A stretch of 51,410 nt of DNA from Candidatus Binatia bacterium (GTDB taxonomy: Bacteria > Desulfobacterota > Binatia > HRBIN30), in assembly GCA_023150935.1 (NCBI GenBank), contig JAKLJW010000035.1, positions 7,747-59,156 on the forward strand. The letters are read 5' to 3'. Of this stretch, positions 25,707 through 34,527 are shown piece by piece. The position numbers and the translations under genes were made by a program. Every line of letters begins with the position of its first letter. Within the stretch, counting starts at the first letter, position 1. The notes under the pieces were generated by a model. The model was given only the letters and a program-made list of their open reading frames with translations, was not told the origin of the DNA and did not search any database.

Positions 25707-28700
25707 ATGGCGCGCAACGAATCGATCCTCGACAATCCGCTGGGCGTCGCGACGCGTTTCGCCAGCGGTCTGCAGAACGCGATGGAGATGGCCCGCCTCG
25801 GCCGCCTCGAGCGTAGCTCGACGCGCACCGCTTACGACGTCGTGCACCGCGAGCCGACGTTTCGCCTGCGGCACTACGCCGGCGCGCCGGCGAAGCGCGG
25901 TCACAAACGTCCCGCGATCATCCTCGTCCCGCCGTTGATGATCAGCGCCGAGGTGTACGACATCTCCCCGGAAGGCAGTGCCGTCGCCTCGCTGCTCGCC
26001 CACGACGTCGACCCGTGGGTAGTCGACTTCGGGGCCCCGGAACGTCAGGAGGGCGGCCTGCGCCGGACGCTGGCCGATCATGTTCTCGCTGTCAGCCGGG
26101 CGATCGATCACGTGCGCGAAGAACTCGGCACCGATGCGCATCTCGCCGGCTATTCCCAGGGCGGCATGTTCTGTTACGAGACCGCCGCCTATCGGCGGTG
26201 CGCGGGAATCGCCTCCCTGATCACCTTCGGCAGCCCGGTGGACGTCCAGCGCCAGCTCATCCCCGGCATTCCCGACGAAGTCGCCGCGACCATCGTGCGC
26301 GGCGCGGGCCGGCTGGTGTCGGCGTCTTTCGCGCGCACCTCCGTTCCGGCGTGGCTCAGCCGAACGGTGTTCAAGCTGATCAGCCCGGCCAAGGAGATCC
26401 GCAACCAGCTAGAGTTCCTCACCGGCCTGTACGACCGCGAAACCGTCACGCGCCGCGAAGGTCAGAGGCGGTTCTTGTCGAGTGAGGGCTGGGTGGCCTG
26501 GCCGGGGCCGGCGCTGCAGGAATTCGTGGATCAGTTCGTCGTCAACAACCGCCTGTTCTCGGGCGGATTCGTGATCGAGGGCCGCACCCTGACCCTGGCG
26601 GACATTACCTGTCCGGTGCTGACCTTCGTCGGTACGCGCGACGAGATCGCACGGCCGGCGTGGGTGCGCGCGATCCGCGAGGCCGCCCCGCACGCCGATG
26701 TCTACGAGCGCACCCTCGACGCCGGTCACTTTGCCCTCGTCGTCGGCTCGAAGGCGATGCGGGATACATGGCCAACCGTGGTCCGGTGGCTGCAATGGCG
26801 CAGCGGCCAGGGCAAGCGTCCGGCGAGCGTTCTACCGGCCGCCGCCGCGGCGACCCGGCCGCGTGCCACGAAGATGGAGCCCGAACCCACCGCCGTTGCC
26901 GAGGTCGCCGTCGGTCTCGGCCGGGACCTCGTAGGGGCGCTCGGCGAGGTCCTCGGCGACGGCGTGCAGACCCTTGGCACCCTGGCCCGCAACGCGGCGT
27001 ATCAACTACCGCGACTCGCGCGCCTGTCGGGGGTCCGCCGCGACACCCGTATCGGCATGGGCCTGACGCTGACCGAGCAGGCGGCGGCCGCCCCGGACTC
27101 GACCTTCTTCCTGTTCGGGGGGCGGGCCATGAGTTACGCCGCCTCGAACCGTCGCGTCGACGCCGTCGTGCGCGGACTCATTCACATCGGTGTGCGGCCG
27201 GGCGAGCATGTCGGTGTTTACATGAACAGCCGCCCCTCGGCCCTCGCCGTCACCACGGCCATCAACCGTCTGGGTGCCGTGGCTGTGCTGCTGCGTCCGG
27301 ACGGCGACCTGCGCCGCGAACTGGCCCTTGGCGAGGTCGAACATCTCATCGCCGACCCGGACCACGCCGCGCACGCGCGATCGGTGCTGGGGCATACCGT
27401 TTATGTCCTCGGCGGCGGGGCCAAACCGCGTACGCTCGCGGCCGGTCTGTACGACATGGAAAGGATAGATCCGGATACGGTCGGGGTGCCGGAGTGGTAC
27501 GAGCCGTCGCCCGGTCGTTCGGAGGACGTGGCGTTCGTCTTGTTCTCGGGCCGCGGCGAGGGCACCCGGGCCAACCGCATCACCAACCGGCGCTGGGCCC
27601 TGTCCGCCTTCGGTACCGCATCGGCGGCGGCAATGACCTCCGGCGACACGGTGTACAACTGGACGCCGATCCAGCATCCGACCGGGCTGCTGGTGGCGAT
27701 CAGCGGCGCGCTCGCCGGCGGGGCACGCCTGGCGCTGGCCAACGGCTTCGATGCGGCCAGCTTCTGGGAGGAAGTGCGCCGTTACGGCGCCAGCATCGTG
27801 TTCTACGCCGGAACGATGTGCCACGCGCTGGTCGATGCCCCGGCCGATCCAAGCGAGCGCACCCACCCGGTGCGCCTGTTTGCAGGCAGCGGCATGCCGA
27901 CGCCGATCTGGAAACGTCTGGTCGAGCGTTTCGGGCCGGTCGGAGTGCTCGAGTTCTACGCCTCCACGGAAGGCAACGCGATTCTCGCCAATGTCTCGGG
28001 ACAGAAGGTCGGGTCGGTTGGACGGCCCCTGCCCGGAAGTGCCGACGTGGCGGTCGCCGACTACGATCCTCGCAAGTGCAGTCTTGTCCACGATGCCTCC
28101 GGCTTTTGCCGCGCCGTCACTCCCGGAAAGAACGGTCTGCTGCTCGCTCGCGTCGATCGTGAACGCGGCGCTCTCGAGGCCAAGCCCCTGCGCAGCGTGT
28201 TCGAGAAGGGCGACGCATGGTATGCCACCGGCGATCTGTTCAACGCCGACGCCGACGGCGATTTCCGGCTCGTGGATCACCTCGCCGACGTGATCTACCA
28301 CCGCAGCGGGCCGCTGCCGTCAGTTCCGATCGAAGAGGTCGTATGGGAAGTCGACGGGGTCAGCCTTGCCGCCGCTTACGGGGTGCGGCTCGACGGCGCC
28401 GGCCACGAGGTGCCGGTGGCGGCAGTGGTCATGCGGCGCGGGGCCAGACTCGATCCGGAGCTGTTGCATGCCCGGGTCGAGCGCGACCTTGGACGGCACG
28501 CCCGGCCGATCGTCGTAAAGGTCGTGGATCACCTGCCCATGACCGACGGCTACCGCATCCTGAAGCAGCCGCTGCGCGCAGCCGGCATCACAACGCGGGA
28601 CTGCAACGACACGACCTGGTGGTACGACGACGCCGGCCGAACCTACCGCCCACTCGACGTGAAGAGCCTGGATCGGTTGAAAAAGCGCGCCGCCGGAACA

Positions 28701-28760
28701 CCCGGAAAGGCCACACGGCGTCAACCCGGCCGGCGCAAGCGTGCGGGGAGCGGCGGGTAG
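25707..28760 (+). CDS. Fusion of alpha/beta hydrolase (lipase/PhaC-like) and AMP-forming acyl-CoA synthetase, Rv1683-like
   Basis: A 1017-residue bifunctional protein. Residues 1-380 form an alpha/beta hydrolase resembling PHA synthase/lipase folds: nucleophile Ser150 in GYSQGG, Asp312 in GTRDE, His341 in DAGHFA, a complete triad. Residues about 440-1000 form an ANL adenylating domain: a degenerate P-loop (LFSGRGEGTRAN), FYASTEGNA, WYATGDLFNADADG and the catalytic lysine K953 in GYRILKQPL. Arrangement and length match mycobacterial Rv1683, annotated as a bifunctional lipase/long-chain acyl-CoA synthase and linked to triacylglycerol metabolism. It may hydrolyse a lipid and activate the released acyl chain. 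The ATG at 25707 follows GGAGGGGAG. The C-terminal tail is Lys/Arg-rich. The altered P-loop leaves ligase activity open. Confidence 0.85.
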   Translation: MARNESILDNPLGVATRFASGLQNAMEMARLGRLERSSTRTAYDVVHREPTFRLRHYAGAPAKRGHKRPAIILVPPLMISAEVYDISPEGSAVASLLAHDVDPWVVDFGAPERQEGGLRRTLADHVLAVSRAIDHVREELGTDAHLAGYSQGGMFCYETAAYRRCAGIASLITFGSPVDVQRQLIPGIPDEVAATIVRGAGRLVSASFARTSVPAWLSRTVFKLISPAKEIRNQLEFLTGLYDRETVTRREGQRRFLSSEGWVAWPGPALQEFVDQFVVNNRLFSGGFVIEGRTLTLADITCPVLTFVGTRDEIARPAWVRAIREAAPHADVYERTLDAGHFALVVGSKAMRDTWPTVVRWLQWRSGQGKRPASVLPAAAAATRPRATKMEPEPTAVAEVAVGLGRDLVGALGEVLGDGVQTLGTLARNAAYQLPRLARLSGVRRDTRIGMGLTLTEQAAAAPDSTFFLFGGRAMSYAASNRRVDAVVRGLIHIGVRPGEHVGVYMNSRPSALAVTTAINRLGAVAVLLRPDGDLRRELALGEVEHLIADPDHAAHARSVLGHTVYVLGGGAKPRTLAAGLYDMERIDPDTVGVPEWYEPSPGRSEDVAFVLFSGRGEGTRANRITNRRWALSAFGTASAAAMTSGDTVYNWTPIQHPTGLLVAISGALAGGARLALANGFDAASFWEEVRRYGASIVFYAGTMCHALVDAPADPSERTHPVRLFAGSGMPTPIWKRLVERFGPVGVLEFYASTEGNAILANVSGQKVGSVGRPLPGSADVAVADYDPRKCSLVHDASGFCRAVTPGKNGLLLARVDRERGALEAKPLRSVFEKGDAWYATGDLFNADADGDFRLVDHLADVIYHRSGPLPSVPIEEVVWEVDGVSLAAAYGVRLDGAGHEVPVAAVVMRRGARLDPELLHARVERDLGRHARPIVVKVVDHLPMTDGYRILKQPLRAAGITTRDCNDTTWWYDDAGRTYRPLDVKSLDRLKKRAAGTPGKATRRQPGRRKRAGSGG

Positions 28761-28835
28761 CGGCTACCGGAAGGGGCAGCGTTTTTCTCGGTTCGGGTGT
28801 GGTCAGTGCGCGGCAAGAAGGCGAGGACTGTGGGG

Positions 28836-31391
28836 TCACGCCGGTCGGGTCCGCACCCGTACCGATCGCAGGGCATGCGGCGGGACGTCGAACGTAAGCC
28901 ATTCCCCGTCGCGTCGTATCTCTCCGGCAGCCGGCGTCTCATCGAGACGTACGGCCTCTGAACCGGCCACGGCGAAACCGAAGCGCACCCGCGCCAGCCG
29001 GGCCGTATCGGTTGGGTTGAGCAGGCGCAGGACGATCCCGTCGCCGTCGTCCGCCGGTTTCAGCGCCGACACCACCAGCGCGCGGGGCTCCACGGTCAGC
29101 AGCGAAATGCCCGGTTGCACGAGCGGCTTCCGCCCCGCCGCGACCGCCCACAATCCCAGTTCGGCGTCGCGTGCCGCGCGCGCATCGGCGTGCCCCAACA
29201 GACTGACCCGTGCTTCGATCGTCTCCTGACACTGCGCCCCGGGCGTTGGCACGGTGGGTCCGGCCGCGTCGCGGCGCGATTGCAGATCCACCCGCGCCAG
29301 CCAGCCCACGGAGCGGACCAGCGTCAGCGCGATCGTGCCTGCCGGCGTCACCTCGGCCTCGACGAGTCCGGGCGCCACCACGGTGAGACCGTTGGCACTG
29401 ACGAAGCCCTGCTGCGGAAAGGTAGCCGGCGCCGGGTGGACCCACTCGGTCGCCGGCCGCGGTGCCGTCCGCCGGGTCGTCACATCGAAGGTAGTTGCCG
29501 CGGCAAACGTCTCGGCCGGCGCGCCGGTCGGGAAGAGCAAACGCAAACGATGATCGCGGGCGACATTGTTCACCCACACGCGGAGATCGACGCGGTCGAT
29601 GCCGGGCGCCACCCGCGCCTCGACGGAGAGCGGCAAGTCCACGGTCGCAACCTCACGGCGCTCCCGTCCGGGTGCAAGTCCGGCCGGCACGGCCAGCACT
29701 CGCCGCACGGTGAGCGTCTCGATGCCGCTGGGATGCCGGCGACGGCTCGTCAGCACGTGCGCCAGCCGAACTGCAGGTCCCGCCGCGAGGTCGAAATCGT
29801 AAGTGTCGCCACGGTCGCCGACATCCTCGATCCCGCACAAGTCGGCATACGTTCGCCCATCGATGCACATCGTCAACGTCCCATCGGCGGCGGCGGTCAC
29901 ACGCACCGCTCCCGCCGCGATCTCGCGTCCCTCGTCGACGATGTCCGGCCGGGCATGCGTCGGCCGCAACGGCACGCGACGCCATCCGAACGCCGGCACG
30001 TCGCGGGCGACGAACTCGATGGTCCGCGGGGCCAGGTCGGGAAGCGGTCTTTGCCGGGCGGTGCTGGGGTCTTCTTGATTGCGTGCCGGCGCGCCGTCGG
30101 CGGTCCAGCCCTCGACCGCCAGGTTGGCCGCAAAGAGCGGGTGCACGTCGAAGGAGGTACCCTGCTGATGGAATGCCGGCACCGGATCGAGGGCGAAGGA
30201 CACGACCTCGGTGCGCGGGTGCGGCGAGGGATTGAACACGGCGATATCGAGCTCCTGGGTCCACGGTGTTTCGCGGTCGACGTCGAGTCCCGCCAGCCGC
30301 TCCAGCAAGCGGATCGTCGTCTCGCGTGCGAGTTCCGCGGCGGCGGCGTAGCGCGGACGCATCTGTTCGTGGACGCGATCCTGCGAGCAGCCGCAGATCG
30401 AATCGTGGGCCTGGTTGTGCAGGAGGTGGCGCCAGGCGAGCCGCAGGGCGGCGCCTTCGTCAGCGCTACCGGCGGCCCGCCCCAGGGCCGCCCAGGGTTC
30501 CGCCCATCCTTCCAGCAGCGCTTCGCAGCGGCGGTTGCGGAGCTTGAGCGGTACGCGTGCCGACCACACCCCCGGAAGCAGGTTAGCCTTGCGGCCCCCG
30601 ACGAGTTCGCCGCGAAAGACGGCATCGCCGGCGACGAGGCCCTGCGCGAACTCGTCGAGCACGGCGCGGCGCACCGTCCAGCCCGTGCGCTGTCCCAGGG
30701 CCGCCGCGACGGCATCGGTGTGAAGAGGCGGCAGAGCGTGATCGACACCGTTCAGCAACAGCACGCGGCCGCTGCCGCTGCGTGCGTCGAGCCGGCGAGC
30801 CACCCCTTCCAACCACGCCGCGGCGGCATCCGGTTCGGAGGGCAGACCGGCGGCGCTGAAGTAACCTTCCCAGAGGTGGTGCGCGACGACCCGCGTGCCG
30901 TCGGGCGCCTCCCACCAGTACTCCGCGGGCAACGCGGCGATCTCGTCGTCGTTGCCGCGCCAGTAGACGAACGGCCCCAGACCGAAGCCGGCGAAGAGTT
31001 GCGGAAACTGCGCCGGGTGCCCGAACGAATCGGGCGTATAGGCCACGGACGACAGCGGTCCGAAGGCGGCACCGACCCGCCGTCCTTCGAGCAAGTTGCG
31101 AACGTGCGCCTCGCCGGAGGGGATGAGCGAGTCGGGCTGCACGTACCAAGGTCCGATGCCGAGGCGGCCGGCACGGCAGGCGCGTTCGAGTTCGGGGCGG
31201 CGCTGCGGCCGGATCTCAAGGTAATCTTCGAGGACCACGGTCTGGCCGTCGAGGTGGAACCGAAAACCCGGGTCGGCCGCCATGGCGTCGAGCACGCGAT
31301 CGACGGCATCGACGAGGCGCGCCCTGAACCATTGAAAGGTCCGGTACCACTCCCGATCCCAGTGCGTGTGCGTGACGAGAAAACACTCCAT
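28836..31391 (-). CDS. GH38 alpha-mannosidase
   Basis: An 851-residue glycoside hydrolase of family 38, removing alpha-linked mannose with a zinc-dependent retaining mechanism. Seen: the metal site THTHWDREWY near residue 8, DGQTVVLEDYLEI, GPWYVQPDSLIPSGE, the nucleophile region AYTPDSFGHPAQ (Asp near residue 125), a middle domain with HNQAHDSICGCS, and beta-sandwich domains to the C-terminus. No signal peptide is visible, so it is probably cytoplasmic. The ATG at 31391 puts the catalytic motif immediately at the N-terminus, as in the bacterial subgroup; a 5' extension is possible but unlikely. It is separate from the glycan operons and may recycle mannosides or trim imported glycans. Confidence 0.92.
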   Translation of the reverse strand: MECFLVTHTHWDREWYRTFQWFRARLVDAVDRVLDAMAADPGFRFHLDGQTVVLEDYLEIRPQRRPELERACRAGRLGIGPWYVQPDSLIPSGEAHVRNLLEGRRVGAAFGPLSSVAYTPDSFGHPAQFPQLFAGFGLGPFVYWRGNDDEIAALPAEYWWEAPDGTRVVAHHLWEGYFSAAGLPSEPDAAAAWLEGVARRLDARSGSGRVLLLNGVDHALPPLHTDAVAAALGQRTGWTVRRAVLDEFAQGLVAGDAVFRGELVGGRKANLLPGVWSARVPLKLRNRRCEALLEGWAEPWAALGRAAGSADEGAALRLAWRHLLHNQAHDSICGCSQDRVHEQMRPRYAAAAELARETTIRLLERLAGLDVDRETPWTQELDIAVFNPSPHPRTEVVSFALDPVPAFHQQGTSFDVHPLFAANLAVEGWTADGAPARNQEDPSTARQRPLPDLAPRTIEFVARDVPAFGWRRVPLRPTHARPDIVDEGREIAAGAVRVTAAADGTLTMCIDGRTYADLCGIEDVGDRGDTYDFDLAAGPAVRLAHVLTSRRRHPSGIETLTVRRVLAVPAGLAPGRERREVATVDLPLSVEARVAPGIDRVDLRVWVNNVARDHRLRLLFPTGAPAETFAAATTFDVTTRRTAPRPATEWVHPAPATFPQQGFVSANGLTVVAPGLVEAEVTPAGTIALTLVRSVGWLARVDLQSRRDAAGPTVPTPGAQCQETIEARVSLLGHADARAARDAELGLWAVAAGRKPLVQPGISLLTVEPRALVVSALKPADDGDGIVLRLLNPTDTARLARVRFGFAVAGSEAVRLDETPAAGEIRRDGEWLTFDVPPHALRSVRVRTRPA

Positions 31392-31537
31392 GTCCGGTCC
31401 ACCCTTCCGCTGCGAGGATCGCCCCCGGGTTTCATTACCCGTCACCCTCGATACACCGCAAACACCCGCCGCACATCGGGAGGTGGGCGGCGGCGCGGGG
31501 CGATGATGCCGATAAATGACGTGCCTCGGTGGCGAAG

Positions 31538-32188
31538 TTACTTGCGGATCGACGCTAACACCGTCGCCGTGTGCGCCAGTTCTACCGCCATGGTCGGGTC
31601 GCTACCGAGGAGAGCGCGGAGCCGTTCCAGGTCGCCCACCTCGTCGAGGTCGAACCACGGGGCGATGAGGTGGAGACGCAGTCCCAGCGCCACGCAGCGC
31701 GCACGGGTCTGTTCCAGTACACGGTCGGTACCCATCTCGACGCCCGAGAACACGTCGTACGCACTGTGCATCGCGACGAGGTAGTACCCGCCGTCGTCGG
31801 TCGGCCCGAGGACCACGTCGGCGGCGGCGAGCGCCGAATCCGCCGCCGCCAGTCGGTCTGCCGGAATGTGCGGCACGTCGGCGCCGATCACCATGAGGCC
31901 CGCGGCAGATGTTGTCAGGTCCTCGAACGCATGCCGCAGCCGGGTCGCCAGGTCGTCGCCGCGTTGAGGCAGGCAGCGCGCACCGGCCCCGACCACCTCG
32001 GCGAACGGCGCCGTCGGCGGATGGAACAACCAGGCCAGGGGCCGCGGCCCGTTTCCGAAGCGGGCCGCGAGGTCGGCAAGAAACGCGCGATAAAGTGCCG
32101 TCGCCGGTTCTACCCCGAGGGCGCGGGCCAGGCGGGTCTTCACCTGACCGGCGGTCGGATAGCGAGCCATGATGGCGAGGGGCACCAT
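31538..32188 (-). CDS. TIGR04282/DUF2064 family glycosyltransferase-like protein
   Basis: A 216-residue protein of the TIGR04282 (DUF2064) GT-A-like family, called rSAM/selenodomain-associated type 1 or ArsG-like. Seen: MARYPTAGQVKTRLA (nucleotide-binding loop resembling nucleotidyltransferases), GDDLATRLRHAF, VIGADVPHIPADRL (DxP metal site), LGPTDDGGYYLVAM and PWFDLDEVGDLERL. The true substrate is not established for most members; some are linked to arsenosugar formation. The ATG at 32188 is preferred over one at 32218, because the family begins right before this motif. It is divergent from the NYN-domain gene with 58 bp between starts. Confidence 0.85.
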   Translation of the reverse strand: MVPLAIMARYPTAGQVKTRLARALGVEPATALYRAFLADLAARFGNGPRPLAWLFHPPTAPFAEVVGAGARCLPQRGDDLATRLRHAFEDLTTSAAGLMVIGADVPHIPADRLAAADSALAAADVVLGPTDDGGYYLVAMHSAYDVFSGVEMGTDRVLEQTRARCVALGLRLHLIAPWFDLDEVGDLERLRALLGSDPTMAVELAHTATVLASIRK

Positions 32189-32246
32189 GTCGGGGCGGGG
32201 CGCAACGCGATTCGACAAGCGACGGATTTCAGGTCATAAATCACGC

Positions 32247-33473
32247 ATGCCAAGCAAGTCCAGCGTACGCCCGCGCCCGACGGGGCGCACCAGGTCGGCC
32301 ACGGGAACAGCGGCCAAGACCGTAAAAGCCGGCGGCCGCGGTTCGGCGGGTGCCGCCGGGAAATCGCGTGCCGCCTCGAAGACCGCGGCCGCGTCGTCCC
32401 CCCGCACCGTACGAGCGAAGTCTGCGGCGGCGGCGAGAAACAAGAAGCCGCCTCCGGCCGTCGTTGCCGCCGGGCCGCCGGTCGGACGCCGCGCGATCTT
32501 CATCGACGTAGAGAACACCAGCGGCGAGGCCGACTTGCTGCGGGTCCTCAATCACCTCGAGATCGACCGCAAGGCGCAACCGACGGAAGTCATCGCCGTC
32601 GGCAACTGGCGCACGATCGGCGCCAAGATCGCTCGGATGCTCGCTGCCGCCGGCGTGCATCTCGTCCACAGTGCGCCGGCGGTCGGCGTGCGTGACTGGA
32701 GCGACCTCTGGATCGCCGTCTCGGCCGGAAGGTTCCTCGGCACCGCCCGCCCGGGCGATCGCCTGGAAGTGGTTTCCGACGACCGTGCCTTCGATGCCGT
32801 GGCCGACGCGGCAGCGAACTGCGGAGTAGATTTCGGCCGGATTTCGTACCGCACGCTGCAAGGCACCGTCGAGCTAGCGCCCGAGCCGCCACCCAGTCGC
32901 AGTCGTCGCCGGCGTGCCAGCCGTCGCCGCGCCGCTGAGCGGGCCCACACCGTCAAGACGGTGGTGACGCCACCGGCGCCGGTTACTGCGCCCGCTCCCG
33001 TGCCCGCAAGTGTCCCTCCCGCACCGTCCGCGGCAGAGCAGGACGACGCGGCGCACACGGCATCTCAGGAACAGGTTCGCGTGGCTCTGGCGCGCCTATC
33101 GCTGGGAGATCCGGAACGCTGGATGGGGCTCGATGCGCTGGCGAACGAACTGCGATCGGAGGGCTTCACGCGGCCGCCCGGCTCGCCGCGGCTGATTACC
33201 CGCCTGCGCCGGATGCGAGACGTGCAGGTGAGTCCGAACGGTATGGTACGACTCGCTCCGCACGCCACAGCGACGGCCGGCGACGTGGCTGCCGCCCCGA
33301 CCGATGAACTTCAAGAAGGCGCCGGTCGGGAACCCGCCGCTAAGAAGTCGGGGCGCCCCCGGCGGCCGCGCGGCGGCCGACGACGGTCGTCGGCCGCGAA
33401 AGCCGGCGCGACGGCGGAAACCGTGCCCCTGGATTCGGCTCCGGCCGAGACCCCTTACTCGGCGGTCACGTAA
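32247..33473 (+). CDS. NYN-domain (PIN-like) protein with C-terminal OST-HTH/LOTUS-like region
   Basis: A 408-residue protein. Residues 1-75 are low-complexity Ala/Lys/Arg/Ser. About 80-215 form a NYN/PIN-fold domain: AIFIDVENTSGEADLL with the catalytic-type Asp and Glu, RDWSDLWIAVSA, and VSDDRAFD with further acidic residues. A basic Arg-rich linker and a Pro/Val/Ala linker follow. About 275-345 look like an OST-HTH/LOTUS winged helix (VRVALARLSLG..WMGLDALANELRSEGF). The tail is again basic ([12 protein letters not shown]). NYN proteins usually cleave RNA and LOTUS domains bind RNA, so an RNA-directed nuclease is likely. It ends inside the 3' end of the convergent SDR gene (19-bp overlap). 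The basic tails could bind nucleic acid non-specifically. Confidence 0.8.
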   Translation: MPSKSSVRPRPTGRTRSATGTAAKTVKAGGRGSAGAAGKSRAASKTAAASSPRTVRAKSAAAARNKKPPPAVVAAGPPVGRRAIFIDVENTSGEADLLRVLNHLEIDRKAQPTEVIAVGNWRTIGAKIARMLAAAGVHLVHSAPAVGVRDWSDLWIAVSAGRFLGTARPGDRLEVVSDDRAFDAVADAAANCGVDFGRISYRTLQGTVELAPEPPPSRSRRRRASRRRAAERAHTVKTVVTPPAPVTAPAPVPASVPPAPSAAEQDDAAHTASQEQVRVALARLSLGDPERWMGLDALANELRSEGFTRPPGSPRLITRLRRMRDVQVSPNGMVRLAPHATATAGDVAAAPTDELQEGAGREPAAKKSGRPRRPRGGRRRSSAAKAGATAETVPLDSAPAETPYSAVT

Positions 33474-34234
33474 GCCGCCGCCGTTCCGCCGTCGACGAGG
33501 AACGTCGTCCCGTTAACGTACGACGATTCGGCGGATGCCAGAAAAAGCGCCGCCTCCGCGATCTCCTCGGCCTCGGCGAGTCGACCCATCGGCAGGTGTA
33601 CGAATCGGCGCGCCCGCGCGGCCGGGTCGGCCAGCAGGTTTTGCAGCAGGGGGGTATTCACCGGGCCGGGGCAAAGGGCGTTGGCGCGAATCCCGCGCCG
33701 TGCGAACTCGACGGCGATCTCGCGCGTCAGAGCGAGAACGCCGCCCTTCGAGGCAGTGTACGCGCTCTGCGAGGTGGCCGCTCCCAGCACTGCCACGAAA
33801 GATGCCGTATTGACGATCGAACCGCCGCCGGCGCGCAGGATGGCCGGGATGCCGTACTTGCAGCCGAGGAACACCCCCTTGAGATTGACGGCGATAACCT
33901 GGTCGAACACCGCTTCATCGGTATCTACGACCGAGCCGTCGGCGTCGGGGAAGACGCCGGCGTTGTTGAACAGCACGTGCAGCGCCCCGAAGTGCGACTC
34001 CGCGAAAGCAATCATCGCCTGCACCTCGGCAGCGCGGGTGACATCGGCGCGCACGAACGCAGCCTGGCCGGACGACTTGCGTATCTCCTCGGCGACGTCC
34101 TGCCCGGCGGTAGCGTTCGCGTCGACAACCACGACCCGGCCGCCTTCAGCGGCAAAGCGCAATGCCGCGGCGCGGCCAATGCCGCTGCCCGCTCCGGTGA
34201 TCAGGGCGACGCGATCTTTCAGTCTGGTTGGCAT
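33455..34234 (-). CDS. Short-chain dehydrogenase/reductase (SDR)
   Basis: A 259-residue classical SDR oxidoreductase. Seen: the dinucleotide site TGAGSGIGRA, an acidic residue after the second strand (VVVVDAN) favouring NAD(H), NNAG, the catalytic Ser in VNTASF with YTASK (Tyr and Lys), PGPVNTPLL, and the C-terminal VNGTTFLVDGG. The substrate is unknown. GAGGAG lies a few bases before the ATG at 34234; longer in-frame starts are not needed. It overlaps the convergent NYN gene by 19 bp. Upstream lies a MITE-like element. Confidence 0.92.
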   Translation of the reverse strand: MPTRLKDRVALITGAGSGIGRAAALRFAAEGGRVVVVDANATAGQDVAEEIRKSSGQAAFVRADVTRAAEVQAMIAFAESHFGALHVLFNNAGVFPDADGSVVDTDEAVFDQVIAVNLKGVFLGCKYGIPAILRAGGGSIVNTASFVAVLGAATSQSAYTASKGGVLALTREIAVEFARRGIRANALCPGPVNTPLLQNLLADPAARARRFVHLPMGRLAEAEEIAEAALFLASAESSYVNGTTFLVDGGTAAAYVTAE

Positions 34235-34322
34235 GTGGGCTCCTCTTGAGGGTTTGGGGGCCTGGGGGCATGAGGGCTTGAAGCTTGTTAATTGGCGGGG
34301 TGGCCGGGCAACTGCCTGACCG

Positions 34323-34527
34323 CTTAGCACTCCAGTCCATTAATACGTTGACGTATCCCGTTCGCCCCGAGTAGCGCCATGTTTTCGGCGGCGTATCGAG
34401 GGGCGGGGCCGCGAAGCCGCTCGCCAGGTTGGCCCCTCGATACGCCCCTGAGAAAACGGGGCTACTCGGGGCGAACGGAGGGCGTCGTACGGAATACGTC
34501 GTCGCAATTGTGCCCATCACTACTTAG
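34323..34527 (+). mobile_element. ~205-bp non-coding MITE-like element, copy 3
   Basis: Same orientation as copy 1, somewhat more diverged at the ends. Hairpin units lie at 34364-34404 and 34432-34472. Both ends carry CTTAG (34323-34327 and 34523-34527), whereas copies 1 and 2 carry CTAAG in the same orientation. Within each copy the two ends match, as expected for a target-site duplication rather than a fixed terminus. The right-hand pentamer contains the TAA stop of the adjacent PuuD-like gene. Confidence 0.75.

Noticed and set aside
29115..31784. An 889-codon plus-strand frame opposite the GH38 gene
   Set aside because: High-GC antisense openness. The minus-strand product has all GH38 catalytic motifs and the plus frame has none.
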